From Streptomyces sp. NBC_00154 (GTDB taxonomy: Bacteria > Actinomycetota > Actinomycetes > Streptomycetales > Streptomycetaceae): 64,000 bases of DNA. This document shows positions 8,515 through 16,677 of the stretch, one piece after another. Location: assembly GCF_026342835.1 (NCBI RefSeq), contig NZ_JAPEMI010000001.1:6702501-6766500 (forward strand), in the 5' to 3' direction. The translations under genes and the position numbers were made by a program. Every line of letters begins with the position of its first letter. Within the stretch, counting starts at the first letter, position 1. Under the pieces are notes generated by a model. That model ran no database searches. It was given only the letters and a program-made list of their open reading frames with translations, and was not told where the DNA came from.

Positions 8515-9627
8515 ATGCGTGAGATCCTCCCGGCGCTGAGCCGCTGGTACGCCTCCGGAGAGCCGTTCGGGCTCGCCACCGTCGTCCATGTCACCCGCAG
8601 TGCGCCCCGCGGCCCCGGCGCGGCGATGGCGGTGGGCCCCGGTGACGAAGTCGTGGGCAGCGTCTCCGGCGGCTGTGTCGAGGGAGCCGTCTTCGACCTG
8701 GCCACGGAGGTCGTCGAGACCGGCCGGGCGCAACTGCGAACCTTCGGCTACAGCGACGAGGACGCGTTCGCCGTCGGGCTCACCTGCGGCGGTGAGGTCA
8801 CCCTTCTCGTACGCCCCGTTTCGGCCGCGACCGACCCCGCGTTCGGCGCGGTCGCCGCGTCGGTCGCCGAACACCGTCCGGTGGTGGTGGCCACCGTGAC
8901 CGACGGCCCCGCCCCGCGCGGCGCCGCGCTCGCCGTATGGCCGGACACCGTGTCCGGTTCGCTCGGAACCAGCGGCCTCGACGCGGCTGTCACCGCCGAC
9001 GCACGGGGCGAGCTGGCCCAAGGGGCAACGGGTCTGCGCCACTACGGTCCGCGCGGCGAGCGCCGTGAGGACGACGTCACGGTGTTCCTGCACTCGTTCG
9101 CCCCGCCCCCGCGCATGCTCGTCTTCGGTGCGATCGACTTCGCCGCGGCGGTCGCCCGGATCGGTGCGTTCCTCGGCTACCGGGTCACCGTCTGCGACGC
9201 ACGCCCGGTCTTCGCCGACCCCCGGCGGTTCCCTGACGGTGCGGAGGTGGTCGTCGACTGGCCGCACCGCTATCTGCGTTCCACGGACACCGATGAGCGG
9301 ACTGTCATGTGTGTGCTCACGCACGACCCGAAGTTCGACGTCCCCTTGTTGGAGGTGGCCCTGCGCTCCCCGGCCGCGTACATCGGCGTCATGGGCAGCC
9401 GTCGTACTCACGAGGACCGTCTGGCGCGGCTGCGGGAGACCGGCCTGGGCGAGACGGAACTGGCGAGACTGCGCTCGCCCATCGGCCTCGATCTCGGCGC
9501 CCGCACTCCCGAGGAGGTGGCCGTCTCGATCGCGGCGGAGATCGTCGCACTGCGCTGGGGCGGCACCGGCGCTCCCCTCGCCGACACCGCCGGGGCGATC
9601 CACCGGCCGCGACCGAAGTCCGTGTGA
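8515..9627 (+). CDS. xdhC: XdhC/CoxI family molybdenum-enzyme maturation protein
   Basis: XdhC proteins bind and help sulfurate the molybdenum cofactor before insertion into xanthine dehydrogenase-type enzymes. The 370-residue protein starts at the ATG at 8515 (an in-frame GTG at 8479 would add 12 residues that do not look conserved). The N-terminal XdhC_CoxI domain has APRGPGAAM and the signature VSGGCVEGAVFD, with the conserved cysteine. The C-terminal Rossmann domain has MLVFGAIDFAAAVARIG, YIGVMGSRRT and GLDLGARTPEEVAVSIAAEI. No xanthine dehydrogenase subunits are in the window, so this is an orphan copy. The upstream leader can form two alternative hairpins. Confidence 0.9.
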   Translation: MREILPALSRWYASGEPFGLATVVHVTRSAPRGPGAAMAVGPGDEVVGSVSGGCVEGAVFDLATEVVETGRAQLRTFGYSDEDAFAVGLTCGGEVTLLVRPVSAATDPAFGAVAASVAEHRPVVVATVTDGPAPRGAALAVWPDTVSGSLGTSGLDAAVTADARGELAQGATGLRHYGPRGERREDDVTVFLHSFAPPPRMLVFGAIDFAAAVARIGAFLGYRVTVCDARPVFADPRRFPDGAEVVVDWPHRYLRSTDTDERTVMCVLTHDPKFDVPLLEVALRSPAAYIGVMGSRRTHEDRLARLRETGLGETELARLRSPIGLDLGARTPEEVAVSIAAEIVALRWGGTGAPLADTAGAIHRPRPKSV

Positions 9628-9690
9628 GCTGTCGGCGACGGAACCGCAAGCGTCCGAGCCGGTCGCGGCCACGGCCTGCGCCGGTGAAGG

Positions 9691-9725
9691 AAGAGGCCCG
9701 CCCCGGTTGCCGGGGCGGGCCTCTT
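9691..9725. terminator. Bidirectional terminator between xdhC and pectate lyase
   Basis: A perfect 16-bp inverted repeat (arms 9691-9706 and 9710-9725) with a 3-base TTG loop starts with AAGAGG and ends with CCTCTT. It sits between two convergent genes and should stop transcription in both directions. Confidence 0.85.
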
Positions 9726-9749
9726 ACGAGTGTTTCGGACCTGGCTACG

Positions 9750-11066
9750 TCAGTCGATGTAGGTGATGTCCGAGGGGGAGTAGATGCAGTTGGTGCCATC
9801 CGCTCCGGTACCGATCTTGGTGGGCTCGCCGCTCGTCACACCCTTGTACTTGGTGCAGATGTCGATGTCGGCATCTGCGTCGTCATAGATCGTGATGCCG
9901 GAGAACCGGGCCGTGTCACCGTAGTTGGTGTTGATGCCCACGATGCTGTCACCCGGTGAGGTGACCCAGACGTTCTGCACCTGGACGTGCCGGCCGTACA
10001 TCGTGGAGCAGTTGCCGCACGAGCGGTACAGCTTGCCGAAGTCCTCGACCTGGAAGTTCTTGATGATCAGGGTGCCGGCGCCGTTGTGCTGGAACACCTT
10101 GTCGTCCGCCAGTCTCGCGCCGCCGCCGTCGACCGTGCGGACCAGCGACGAGGAGCTGCCGAGAAAGGTTGCGGCGTCCTCGCCCACATCCTCCCACCAC
10201 ACGTTCTTGAGCGTGCAGGCGCCGAGGCAGTGGACGCCGTCGGCGGCCGGGGCGCCGAGGACGACGTTCTGCAGCGTGGCACCGTCCGCCAGTTCGAACA
10301 TGGCCGGCTGGTCCTCGTCCTGGCCGCCGCTGCCCAGGTCACCGCTGCCGTAGAAGCGCTTCAGGCCGCCGTCGTAGGTACCGGACACCTCGATGGTCGC
10401 TGCCACGGCCTGACCGCCGGTGGCCGTGGGCCATGCGGGCGGAGCCCCGGGGGTGGTAGGCGGAGTGGTGGGCGAAGTGGTCGGGGGAGTCGTCGGCGGA
10501 CCGGTGGGGACCGAGCCCGCTGCGGTGAAGGTCCAGCGCTTGCTGGTCACCGAGTCGCAGGAGTTCTGCTGGACCGCGGCGCCGACAGCGGTCGAACTGT
10601 CCTTGTTGTTGAGGCACTTGCCGCCGTTGCTGTTGACGACCTGGTAGGTGTTGCCGCTGATCGGAGCGAGCGTCCACACCTGACTGGAGGCGCCGCTGCA
10701 GGTCTGCTGCTCGACCGCCTTGCCCGCACTGGTGGACGCGTCACGCACCCCGGCGCACTTGCCGCTGTGCGAGGCGGTCAGGGTGTAGCCGCTGCCGGAG
10801 GCCGTGAGCCGCCACGTCTGCTGGGCGGCGCCGGTGCAGGTGTTCTGGACGAGCTGGACGCCGTCGGAGGTTGCGGAGCTCGGAACCTCCAGACACAGTC
10901 CGCTGCCGGCGTTCGACAGGCTGTACGAGCCCGCTGCCGGGGCGGCCGTGGCCGAGCCGGTGGCGAACAGCGTTGTGAGGGCTGCGGCGATCAGTGAGAC
11001 GACCGCGATGAACGAGGCGGCTGCCCGGCCGCCCCGCCGTCTGGCATGCTGATTCTCTGTGCGCAC
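9750..11066 (-). CDS. Secreted pectate lyase, family PL3, with ricin-type (CBM13) lectin domain
   Basis: An exported enzyme that cleaves polygalacturonate by beta-elimination. The GTG start follows GAAAGGAAC. Residues 1-42 are a signal peptide with an Arg-rich n-region and cleavage near TATAAPAAG. Residues 45-170 form a ricin B-like trefoil with three repeats, each carrying a Gln-x-Trp type motif (QQTWRL, SQVWTL, SKRWTF) and paired cysteines. A Thr/Pro linker (PPTTPPTTSPTTPP) follows. The last 225 residues are the PL3 right-handed beta-helix: VWWEDVGEDAATFL, KVFQHNGAGTLIIKNF, FGKLYRSCGNCS, and a Cys-containing C-terminus. The trefoil probably anchors the enzyme to plant polysaccharide. Paired inverted repeats about 90 bp upstream suggest specific regulation. 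Confidence 0.93.
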   Translation of the reverse strand: MRTENQHARRRGGRAAASFIAVVSLIAAALTTLFATGSATAAPAAGSYSLSNAGSGLCLEVPSSATSDGVQLVQNTCTGAAQQTWRLTASGSGYTLTASHSGKCAGVRDASTSAGKAVEQQTCSGASSQVWTLAPISGNTYQVVNSNGGKCLNNKDSSTAVGAAVQQNSCDSVTSKRWTFTAAGSVPTGPPTTPPTTSPTTPPTTPGAPPAWPTATGGQAVAATIEVSGTYDGGLKRFYGSGDLGSGGQDEDQPAMFELADGATLQNVVLGAPAADGVHCLGACTLKNVWWEDVGEDAATFLGSSSSLVRTVDGGGARLADDKVFQHNGAGTLIIKNFQVEDFGKLYRSCGNCSTMYGRHVQVQNVWVTSPGDSIVGINTNYGDTARFSGITIYDDADADIDICTKYKGVTSGEPTKIGTGADGTNCIYSPSDITYID

Positions 11067-11328
11067 TCGGTGTTCCTTTCACCGCCTGCGGTGTCCTCCG
11101 CAGGCACCCATGAGGTGGTTGGTGCGGTGGTAAAGGCAATCCTTCGGCCAGGGAACGATGTTCCGTATTCTGAACCGAGTTCTTGTACGCGAACAGCGGT
11201 GACGGTACGTCAACGGGATCCGGCGGTCAATGAGTTGGTACGAACACGCCTGAGCGGGCGAGCGACCGCACCGGCGGATACTTGCCACCGACACCCTTAC
11301 GGTCAGCCGTAGTTGATGGCTCCCGGTG
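11067..11328. other. Upstream region of pectate lyase
   Basis: No gene is visible in this stretch. It contains the pectate lyase leader with its GAAAGGAAC ribosome-binding site next to the start, and the tandem GAAC-N3-GTTC repeats listed separately. Confidence 0.5.
11152..11182. promoter_or_regulatory. Tandem inverted repeats GAAC-N3-GTTC, candidate operator
   Basis: GGAACGATGTTCC at 11152-11164 and GAACCGAGTTC at 11172-11182 share the arrangement GAAC-N3-GTTC. Their centres are 19 bp apart, close to two helical turns, so two dimers could bind the same DNA face. They lie 86-116 bp upstream of the pectate lyase GTG, where an operator or activator site would be expected. The regulator is unknown; actinobacterial LexA sites have N4, not N3, so LexA is unlikely. 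Confidence 0.5.
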
Positions 11329-11586
11329 TCAGAACACCGGCAGCGCCGCGACCGTCACTTTGTTCATCAGGAAGATCTGGTTCCCGCCCCGGCCGGACAA
11401 CCGTTGCCCGCCGCCCGGCCAGATGTGCCGACGGGCGGGGCGTACGGAGCCCGTTCGGCCCAGCGGATCCGCCGGCTCTCCCGGTCGACGGCGCGCAGTG
11501 TGTCGTCGGCGGCGAGGACGTAGACGGTGGAGTCGTCCCCCGTCACCTGCGCTGACGGCCACGAGCCCAGCGAGTGATGTGCCGGA
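11329..11586 (-). pseudogene. Decayed PQQ-repeat (beta-propeller) protein fragment
   Basis: On the minus strand a short frame reads DDSTVYVLAADDTLRAVDRE followed by RRIRWAERAPYAPP, the typical pattern of a PQQ-like propeller blade (YVLAADDTLRAVD plus W). That frame ends in a stop, while a neighbouring frame supplies a plausible C-terminus, NQIFLMNKVTVAALPVF. A frameshift near 11400 joins the two. No start, signal peptide or upstream blades are present, and the IS701-type element begins 44 bp upstream. The most likely reading is the C-terminal remnant of a PQQ/kinase-associated propeller gene. Confidence 0.4.
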
Positions 11587-11633
11587 GGGACGTGTGGGCG
11601 GGGCGCCGGTCATGTTCCGTGAGGAGGCCCTAG

Positions 11634-11649
11634 TAGGGCTTGGTCAGGT
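11634..11649 (+). repeat. Left terminal inverted repeat of the IS701-type element
   Basis: TAGGGCTTGGTCAGGT, flanked on the outside by CTAG (11630-11633). It matches the right end perfectly over 16 bases; beyond that the ends diverge. Confidence 0.9.
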
Positions 11650-11698
11650 CAGTTGTGGTGATGCGTGTCCTGTCGGCCCGGTGTGGCGTTGAGAGTGT

Positions 11699-12964
11699 GT
11701 GACTCCGGACGAGATTGCTGTGGTGCGTGTTGAGTTGGAGACGTTCGCGGCGGAGGTATTCGAGCCGTTCGCGCGCAAGGATCAGCGCCGGTGGGGGCAG
11801 GTCTATCTGCGGGGGCTGCTGACCGACGGCAAGCGTAAGTCGGTCGAGCCGATGGCCGCCCGCCTGGGTGAGGACGGGAACCGGCAGGCACTGGCCAACT
11901 TCATCACTACGAGTCCCTGGGACCCGGCACATATCCGGGCGAAGCTGGCCTGGCGGATGGAGGAGGCGATCGGGCCCGACGCTTTCGTCTTCGACGACAC
12001 CGGGTTCCTCAAGGACGGGACGGCCTCGGCGTGTGTGTCGCGGCAGTACACCGGCACCGCGGGCAAGGTCACCAACTGCCAGGTCGGCGTCTCACTCCAC
12101 CTCGCGTCCGACCACGCCTCGGCGGCGGTCAACTGGCGGCTGTTCCTGCCCCAGACCTGGGATCCCGTCTCACCGAAGGCCGATGCGGGCAAGGTCGCCC
12201 GCCGCACCGCCTGCGGGATCCCCGAGGATGTCGGGCACGTGGAGAAGTGGCAGCTGGCCCTGGACATGCTCGACGAGATCCGCTCCTGGGGACTCGAGGT
12301 GCCGCTGGCCATCGCTGACGCCGGATACGGCGACGCCGCCGCGTTCCGGCACGGACTGCAGGATCGCGGCCTGAACTACGTGGTGGGGATCTCCAGCACG
12401 CTGTCGGCCCAGCCTGCCGACGCGGTCCCGGTGGCCGAGCCGTACTCCGGGACCGGACGCCCGCCGGTGGCCAAGTATCCCGACAAGCCGCGGCCGGTGA
12501 AGGAGCTGGTCATCGCGGCGGGCCGGAAGGCGGCCAGGCCGGTGCAGTGGCGTGAAGGTTCCCGGTCCGGCACCGGCCGGTCGGGCCGCAAGCGGATGTA
12601 CTCCCGCTTCGTGGCCCTTCGTATCCGGCCCGCCGGACGCGAGGTCCGCCAGAACGTCGACGGCCCGGAGCTGCCGGAGTGCTGGCTGCTGGCCGAATGG
12701 CCTGCCGGCGAGAGCGAGCCGGTGCAGTTCTGGCTGTCCGACCTGCCCTCCGGCATGCCGTTGACCACACTGGTCCGCCTCGCCAAGCTCCGCTGGCGCA
12801 TCGAGCACGACTACCGGGAGATGAAGCAGGCCCTGGGGCTTGCCCACTTCGAGGGCCGGACCTGGGGCGGCTGGCATCACCACGTCACCCTCGTCTCCGT
12901 CGCGCACGCCTTCTGCACCCTGCGACGACTGACCCGGGCCCCAAAAGACCCAGCGCCGGCCTGA
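11699..12964 (+). CDS. IS701-family transposase
   Basis: A 421-residue DDE transposase that mobilises the surrounding element. The GTG start lies 65 bp inside the left inverted repeat. The catalytic residues are visible as Asp in VFDDTGFLKDG (about residue 101), Asp in IADAGYGDAA (about 205) and Glu in RIEHDYREMKQALGL (about 375). Conserved blocks SRQYTGTAGKVTNCQ and HFEGRTWGGWHHH also fit. The final residues KDPAPA end early: the -1 frame beyond 12940 reads SLYQVIRELQTLLAVWTGAC, a protein-like continuation to 13065, so a small frameshift may have shortened the C-terminus. All catalytic parts precede this point. Confidence 0.92.
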   Translation: MTPDEIAVVRVELETFAAEVFEPFARKDQRRWGQVYLRGLLTDGKRKSVEPMAARLGEDGNRQALANFITTSPWDPAHIRAKLAWRMEEAIGPDAFVFDDTGFLKDGTASACVSRQYTGTAGKVTNCQVGVSLHLASDHASAAVNWRLFLPQTWDPVSPKADAGKVARRTACGIPEDVGHVEKWQLALDMLDEIRSWGLEVPLAIADAGYGDAAAFRHGLQDRGLNYVVGISSTLSAQPADAVPVAEPYSGTGRPPVAKYPDKPRPVKELVIAAGRKAARPVQWREGSRSGTGRSGRKRMYSRFVALRIRPAGREVRQNVDGPELPECWLLAEWPAGESEPVQFWLSDLPSGMPLTTLVRLAKLRWRIEHDYREMKQALGLAHFEGRTWGGWHHHVTLVSVAHAFCTLRRLTRAPKDPAPA

Positions 12965-13059
12965 GCCTCTACCAGGTCATCCGCGAGTTGCAGACACTAC
13001 TCGCGGTCTGGACCGGCGCTTGCCCCACCTGCCACCGCGACATACCCACACCGATACGA

Positions 13060-13075
13060 ACCTGACCAAGCCCTA
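13060..13075 (-). repeat. Right terminal inverted repeat of the IS701-type element
   Basis: Perfect complement of the left end, followed by the target-site copy CTAG at 13076-13079. Confidence 0.9.
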
Positions 13076-13131
13076 CTAGCGTTGCCCGCGTCAGAGATCG
13101 ACTCGCACAACTTCGGGGCCGGGGTGACTTC

Positions 13132-13770
13132 ATGTGCTGGAGTGCGACGGCCGATCTGGTGGCCGGTTCCGGCATCGCCGCGATCGGAGTGGTCTGCGTC
13201 GCGCGCACCCGCCGGTCCCGCGATCTGCCGCTCGCGGCGCTGCCGCTGCTTCTCGGCGCCCATCAGATCATCGAGTCGTTCATCTGGCGCACCGGCGGCG
13301 GCACCGGCCCCGCCACGGTGGCCTGGGCCGTCATCGCCCTTCCGCTGCTGGCGCTCTGGGTGCCGTCGGCCGTGCTGAGCGCCGCGCCGCCGCGGACCCG
13401 GCGCCGGCTGATGCTCCCTGTCGTGGCCGGCGCCGCGACCGCCGCCTCCCTCGCGTACCGTCTGGCCACCCGTCCCGTGACCGCAGAGATCCGCGGTCAC
13501 ACCCTCGGCTACGTCCTCGACCTTCCGCACTCCGAACTGCTCGTCACGGGCTACCTCGTGGCCACGGTCGGCTCCCTGCTGCTCGCCGGTGACCGTCTGC
13601 TGCGACTCCTCGGCTTCCTCGTTGCCGTCGGGGCCGCGATCTGCGCGACGCTGTGGCGGCTGGAGTTCATCTCCACCTGGTGCGCGTTCGCCGCGGTGTG
13701 CTCGGTCGTCCTGCTCGGCTGGACGCACCGTCGGCCGGTGACCGCGCGGACGCCGATGCCGCATCGATGA
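13132..13770 (+). CDS. DUF6629-family membrane protein
   Basis: A 212-residue polytopic membrane protein beginning MCWSATADLVAG, the start typical of the DUF6629 family in actinobacteria. I count six or seven hydrophobic helices spread over the whole length, with the conserved-looking LLLGAHQIIESFIWR near residue 45 and TLWRLEFISTWCAFAA near the end. Function is unknown. It begins only 53 bp after the right target duplication of the IS element, so its native promoter may have been separated from it by the insertion. Confidence 0.75.
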   Translation: MCWSATADLVAGSGIAAIGVVCVARTRRSRDLPLAALPLLLGAHQIIESFIWRTGGGTGPATVAWAVIALPLLALWVPSAVLSAAPPRTRRRLMLPVVAGAATAASLAYRLATRPVTAEIRGHTLGYVLDLPHSELLVTGYLVATVGSLLLAGDRLLRLLGFLVAVGAAICATLWRLEFISTWCAFAAVCSVVLLGWTHRRPVTARTPMPHR

Positions 13771-13780
13771 GGGGAAGGGT

Positions 13781-13810
13781 TGGTGTCCCGGCCGATCGGC
13801 CGGGACACCA
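13781..13810. terminator. Perfect 30-bp palindrome, bidirectional terminator
   Basis: The arms TGGTGTCCCGGCCGA and TCGGCCGGGACACCA abut with no spacer and form a GC-rich stem between two convergent genes, 11 bp from each stop codon. Confidence 0.8.
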
Positions 13811-13821
13811 TGCCTAAGCCC

Positions 13822-15522
13822 CTAGCGTCCGCCGAAGTGCCGCTCCACGATCGCGGCGGCGTCCGTGCCCCGCGGCAGGATGCCGTACTGGTGGCCGCGG
13901 TCCTCGCCCAGGCGGGCGGCGACGAAAGCCTCGGCCATGGGTGCCGGAGCATGCCGCAGCATCAGCGAGGACTGCAGGGCCAGCGCCATGGCCTCGACCG
14001 TCGCCCGGGCGCGCGTCTGTGCGGCAAGGGGATCGCGCAGGTCCTCGGCGAGCTCGCGATGTACCCGGCGCACATGCGCGTCGAGTACGGCACTGGCACC
14101 GGCGGTGGTCTCCAGCTCGGCCCAGAAGGCGTCCAGCGATAGTGGGGTCCTGGCGATGCCGCGGAGCACATCGAGGGCGATGACGTTGCCGGAGCCCTCC
14201 CACACGGCCATCACCGGCTGTTCGCGGTAGCGGCGGGCCAGTGGCCAGTCCTCGGTGTAGCCGTTGCCGCCCAGGCACTCCAGTGCCTCGTAGGCGTGGT
14301 GCGGGCCGCGCTTGCAGATCCAGTACTTGGCGACTGCCGTGGCCAGTCGGCGGAACATGGCCTCGGACTCGCCGCTGCCCGTCTCGTACGCCTGGGCGAG
14401 CCGCAGCGAGGTCCAGGTCGCGGCCTCCGTCTCCAGGGCCAGATCGGCGAGGACCGCCGTCATGGCCGGCTGGTCGACCAGCCGGGCACCGAAAGCGCTG
14501 CGGTGCTCCGCATGCCAGATCGCCTCGGAGACCGACTGGCGCATGCCCGCAGTGGTGCCCAGGACACAGTCCAGCCGGGTGTGGTTGACCATCTCGATGA
14601 TGGTGGGAACGCCACGCCCCGGCTCACCGACCCGCACCGCCCACGTGGAGCCGAACTCCACCTCGGAGGAGGCGTTCGACTTGTTGCCGAGCTTGTTCTT
14701 CAACCGCTGGATACGGATGGTGTTACGGGTGCCGTCGGCCAGCACACGCGGTACGAGGAAGCAGGTCAGCCCAGCCGCGGCCTGGGCCAGAACCAGGAAG
14801 GCATCCGACTGCGGGGCCGAGAAGAACCACTTGTGACCGGTCAGCAAGTGGGCCCGGCCGTCGGGGTCGGAGGCGACCGGGACCGCACGCGTGGTGTTGG
14901 CGCGGACGTCGGAGCCGCCCTGCTTCTCCGTCATCCCCATGCCGAACGTCAGCCCCGACTTGCTGCCCGGGGCGATCAGCCGCGGGTCGTAGGAGCGGCT
15001 GAGCAGACCCGGCAGCCAGTCCTGGCCCACTTCGGGGTCGCGCTGCAGGACCGGGACCACGGCGTGCGACATGGACATCGGGCACGCGTGGCCCGGCTCG
15101 ACCTGGGCGAAGAGCATGAACGACGCCGCCCGGGCCACCGCGGCGCCCGGCTTCGGGTCGGCCCACGCCGCGGTGTGTGCGCCATGACGCACGGCCGCGC
15201 CGATGATCTCGTGGTACGCCGGGTGGAAGTCGACCTCGTCGACGCGGTTGCCGTACCGGTCGTGGGTACGCAGCACGGGCGGGGATGTGTGGGCGAGCTC
15301 CGCATCGGTCTGGAACTTCGCGGAGCCGACCAGGCTGCCGATCTCGTGGAGTTCCGGCTCGTGCCACGCCGCGCCGAACGTCCGGACGGCCTCGGCGAGC
15401 GGCTGATTGGTGCCGTACTCGTCGAGGCCGGTCCGGGGCGGCGCCTGGTTGGTGACCTCATGGGTGGGGTGCGGTGCGGGAGTCTCCGGCCGGAGGCCGG
15501 TCGGGGATGCGGTGGCGGTCAT
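13822..15522 (-). CDS. AidB-like acyl-CoA dehydrogenase
   Basis: A 566-residue flavoprotein of the acyl-CoA dehydrogenase superfamily, closest in layout to E. coli AidB (about 540 residues), which binds FAD and DNA and is linked to the alkylation response. Visible features are the N-terminal domain opening with THEVTNQAPP and GLDEYGTN, the flavin-binding GMGMTEKQGGSDVRANTT near residue 195, NKLGNKSNASSEVEF in the beta-domain, and the C-terminal helical part with ALECLGGNGYTEDWPLARRY. The THEVTNQ opening is typical of AidB proteins. It lies 76 bp downstream of a TetR gene on the same strand and is probably controlled by it. Whether it acts on acyl-CoA cannot be decided from sequence. Confidence 0.87.
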   Translation of the reverse strand: MTATASPTGLRPETPAPHPTHEVTNQAPPRTGLDEYGTNQPLAEAVRTFGAAWHEPELHEIGSLVGSAKFQTDAELAHTSPPVLRTHDRYGNRVDEVDFHPAYHEIIGAAVRHGAHTAAWADPKPGAAVARAASFMLFAQVEPGHACPMSMSHAVVPVLQRDPEVGQDWLPGLLSRSYDPRLIAPGSKSGLTFGMGMTEKQGGSDVRANTTRAVPVASDPDGRAHLLTGHKWFFSAPQSDAFLVLAQAAAGLTCFLVPRVLADGTRNTIRIQRLKNKLGNKSNASSEVEFGSTWAVRVGEPGRGVPTIIEMVNHTRLDCVLGTTAGMRQSVSEAIWHAEHRSAFGARLVDQPAMTAVLADLALETEAATWTSLRLAQAYETGSGESEAMFRRLATAVAKYWICKRGPHHAYEALECLGGNGYTEDWPLARRYREQPVMAVWEGSGNVIALDVLRGIARTPLSLDAFWAELETTAGASAVLDAHVRRVHRELAEDLRDPLAAQTRARATVEAMALALQSSLMLRHAPAPMAEAFVAARLGEDRGHQYGILPRGTDAAAIVERHFGGR

Positions 15523-15598
15523 CTCGGGGGTTCCTGTCTGACGTCGGCTGCCTGGTCGGCCGGTACTGGGGAGTGACGGGGCGTTGCGGGGGAGCGGG

Positions 15599-16210
15599 TC
15601 AGGTGCCGACAGCTCCCACGGCTCTGAGGCAGAGGGTGGTGATACCTGCCACGACCGGCTCCGGGTCGGTCCGCTCGCCCACCGGGGACAGCGGGCCGAG
15701 CAGCGCCTCGCTGATCGCTCCGATCACGGCGGCGGCAGCCAGCCGGGCGTTCTGCGCGGGCAGCTCACCCGCCTCGATCCCGGCCGTGATGACCGTCTCG
15801 GCGAGGGCGTGATAGCCGCGCCGATAGGTCAGCCGTTCCGCCTCGACCAGCGGATCGACGGGCTCGGCGAGCAGCGCCCAGGCCGTACGGGGCGTGCGCA
15901 GTGCCCGGAACGCGAACACCTCGACCAGGGCGCGCAATTGCTCGGCCGCCCCGCTCTTTGCGCCCACGGCTTCCTGTACCGCGGTGAGCTCATGGCCGGC
16001 GACATGCCGGAAGACCGCGGCCAGCAACTCCTGCTTGGAGGCGAAGTGGTTGTAGACGCTGCCGGTGGCGACCTGGGCGCGCTCGGCGAGCGCGGAGATG
16101 TTGGCCGCGGCGTATCCGCCCTCGGCCAGCAGCTGTCGTGCGGCGTCCAGCAGCCGCTGGCGATGCGCGAGCCGGGTCGCCTCGGTGCGGGCGGTGGGGC
16201 GGTAGGCCAT
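15599..16210 (-). CDS. TetR-family transcriptional regulator
   Basis: A 203-residue repressor. The N-terminal helix-turn-helix spans about residues 15-60 with RLLDAARQLLAEGGY, NISALAERAQVATGSVYNHF and KQELLAAVFRHVAG, the canonical TetR pattern. The C-terminal ligand-binding half resembles regulators of fatty-acid or acyl-CoA metabolism in length but has no diagnostic motif. It is the first gene of a probable two-gene unit with the acyl-CoA dehydrogenase. I see no clear palindrome directly at its own start. Confidence 0.9.
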   Translation of the reverse strand: MAYRPTARTEATRLAHRQRLLDAARQLLAEGGYAAANISALAERAQVATGSVYNHFASKQELLAAVFRHVAGHELTAVQEAVGAKSGAAEQLRALVEVFAFRALRTPRTAWALLAEPVDPLVEAERLTYRRGYHALAETVITAGIEAGELPAQNARLAAAAVIGAISEALLGPLSPVGERTDPEPVVAGITTLCLRAVGAVGT

Positions 16211-16677
16211 GATGGTCTGAACCTCGATTCATAACTTTAGCTCCCACTGAACCACCGTTGCGCTCCCCGCGCAATGATCGGGAACGGCCTGCCGCGAACG
16301 GCTGGGAGTAGAACGCTTTCCTCATTCCTGCGGGTAACCGAAAAGTCGTTCGGGGTGGGATGTGGGGTGGCTGTTACAGAATTTGGCGCCCGTTGCGCAG
16401 GGTGAGCCGTCGCGCACACCGAGTGGCATGAGTGTGGGCGAAGCCGGGCGTACCGATATCGAACGGGTGGATGCAGCGGTCAGTCATTGACGGATATCAA
16501 GGGATCGGATGCGTGCCGAATGCAGGCGCGTGTGACAGAAATGTCTGCATTTCGTAACACGTATCGGGGCGTCTGCCGTGAATCGGGTGATCAGGCCAAA
16601 GTGTGCGTTCTCGGCATCACGCCGGGACCGAACAATGCTCGGACCTTGCGGTCCGGGCCAGCATCTGAGAGGTCTTC
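16211..16677. other. Long intergenic region with inverted repeat GAAATG-TCTG-CATTTC
   Basis: This 467-bp gap separates the divergent TetR and lamin-tail genes and is AT-richer than the rest. The only symmetric site I see is GAAATGTCTGCATTTC at 16538-16553, about 125 bp before the lamin-tail gene start. No gene is supported here. Confidence 0.4.

Larger units (their letters stand above)
11634..13075 (+). mobile_element. Complete IS701-family insertion sequence (1,442 bp)
   Basis: The element is bounded by 16-bp perfect terminal inverted repeats, TAGGGCTTGGTCAGGT at 11634-11649 and its complement at 13060-13075. Directly outside, CTAG occurs at 11630-11633 and 13076-13079, the 4-bp target duplication expected for IS701-type transposition. 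One transposase gene fills the interior. Intact ends and target duplication indicate a fairly recent insertion. Confidence 0.9.

Noticed and set aside
11152-11182. SOS (LexA) boxes ahead of the pectate lyase
   Set aside because: Actinobacterial LexA sites have GAAC-N4-GTTC; both sites here have a 3-base spacer.
13994-15576. Long open plus-strand frame opposite the acyl-CoA dehydrogenase
   Set aside because: Antisense shadow of a clear family member; no ribosome-binding site and low-complexity translation.
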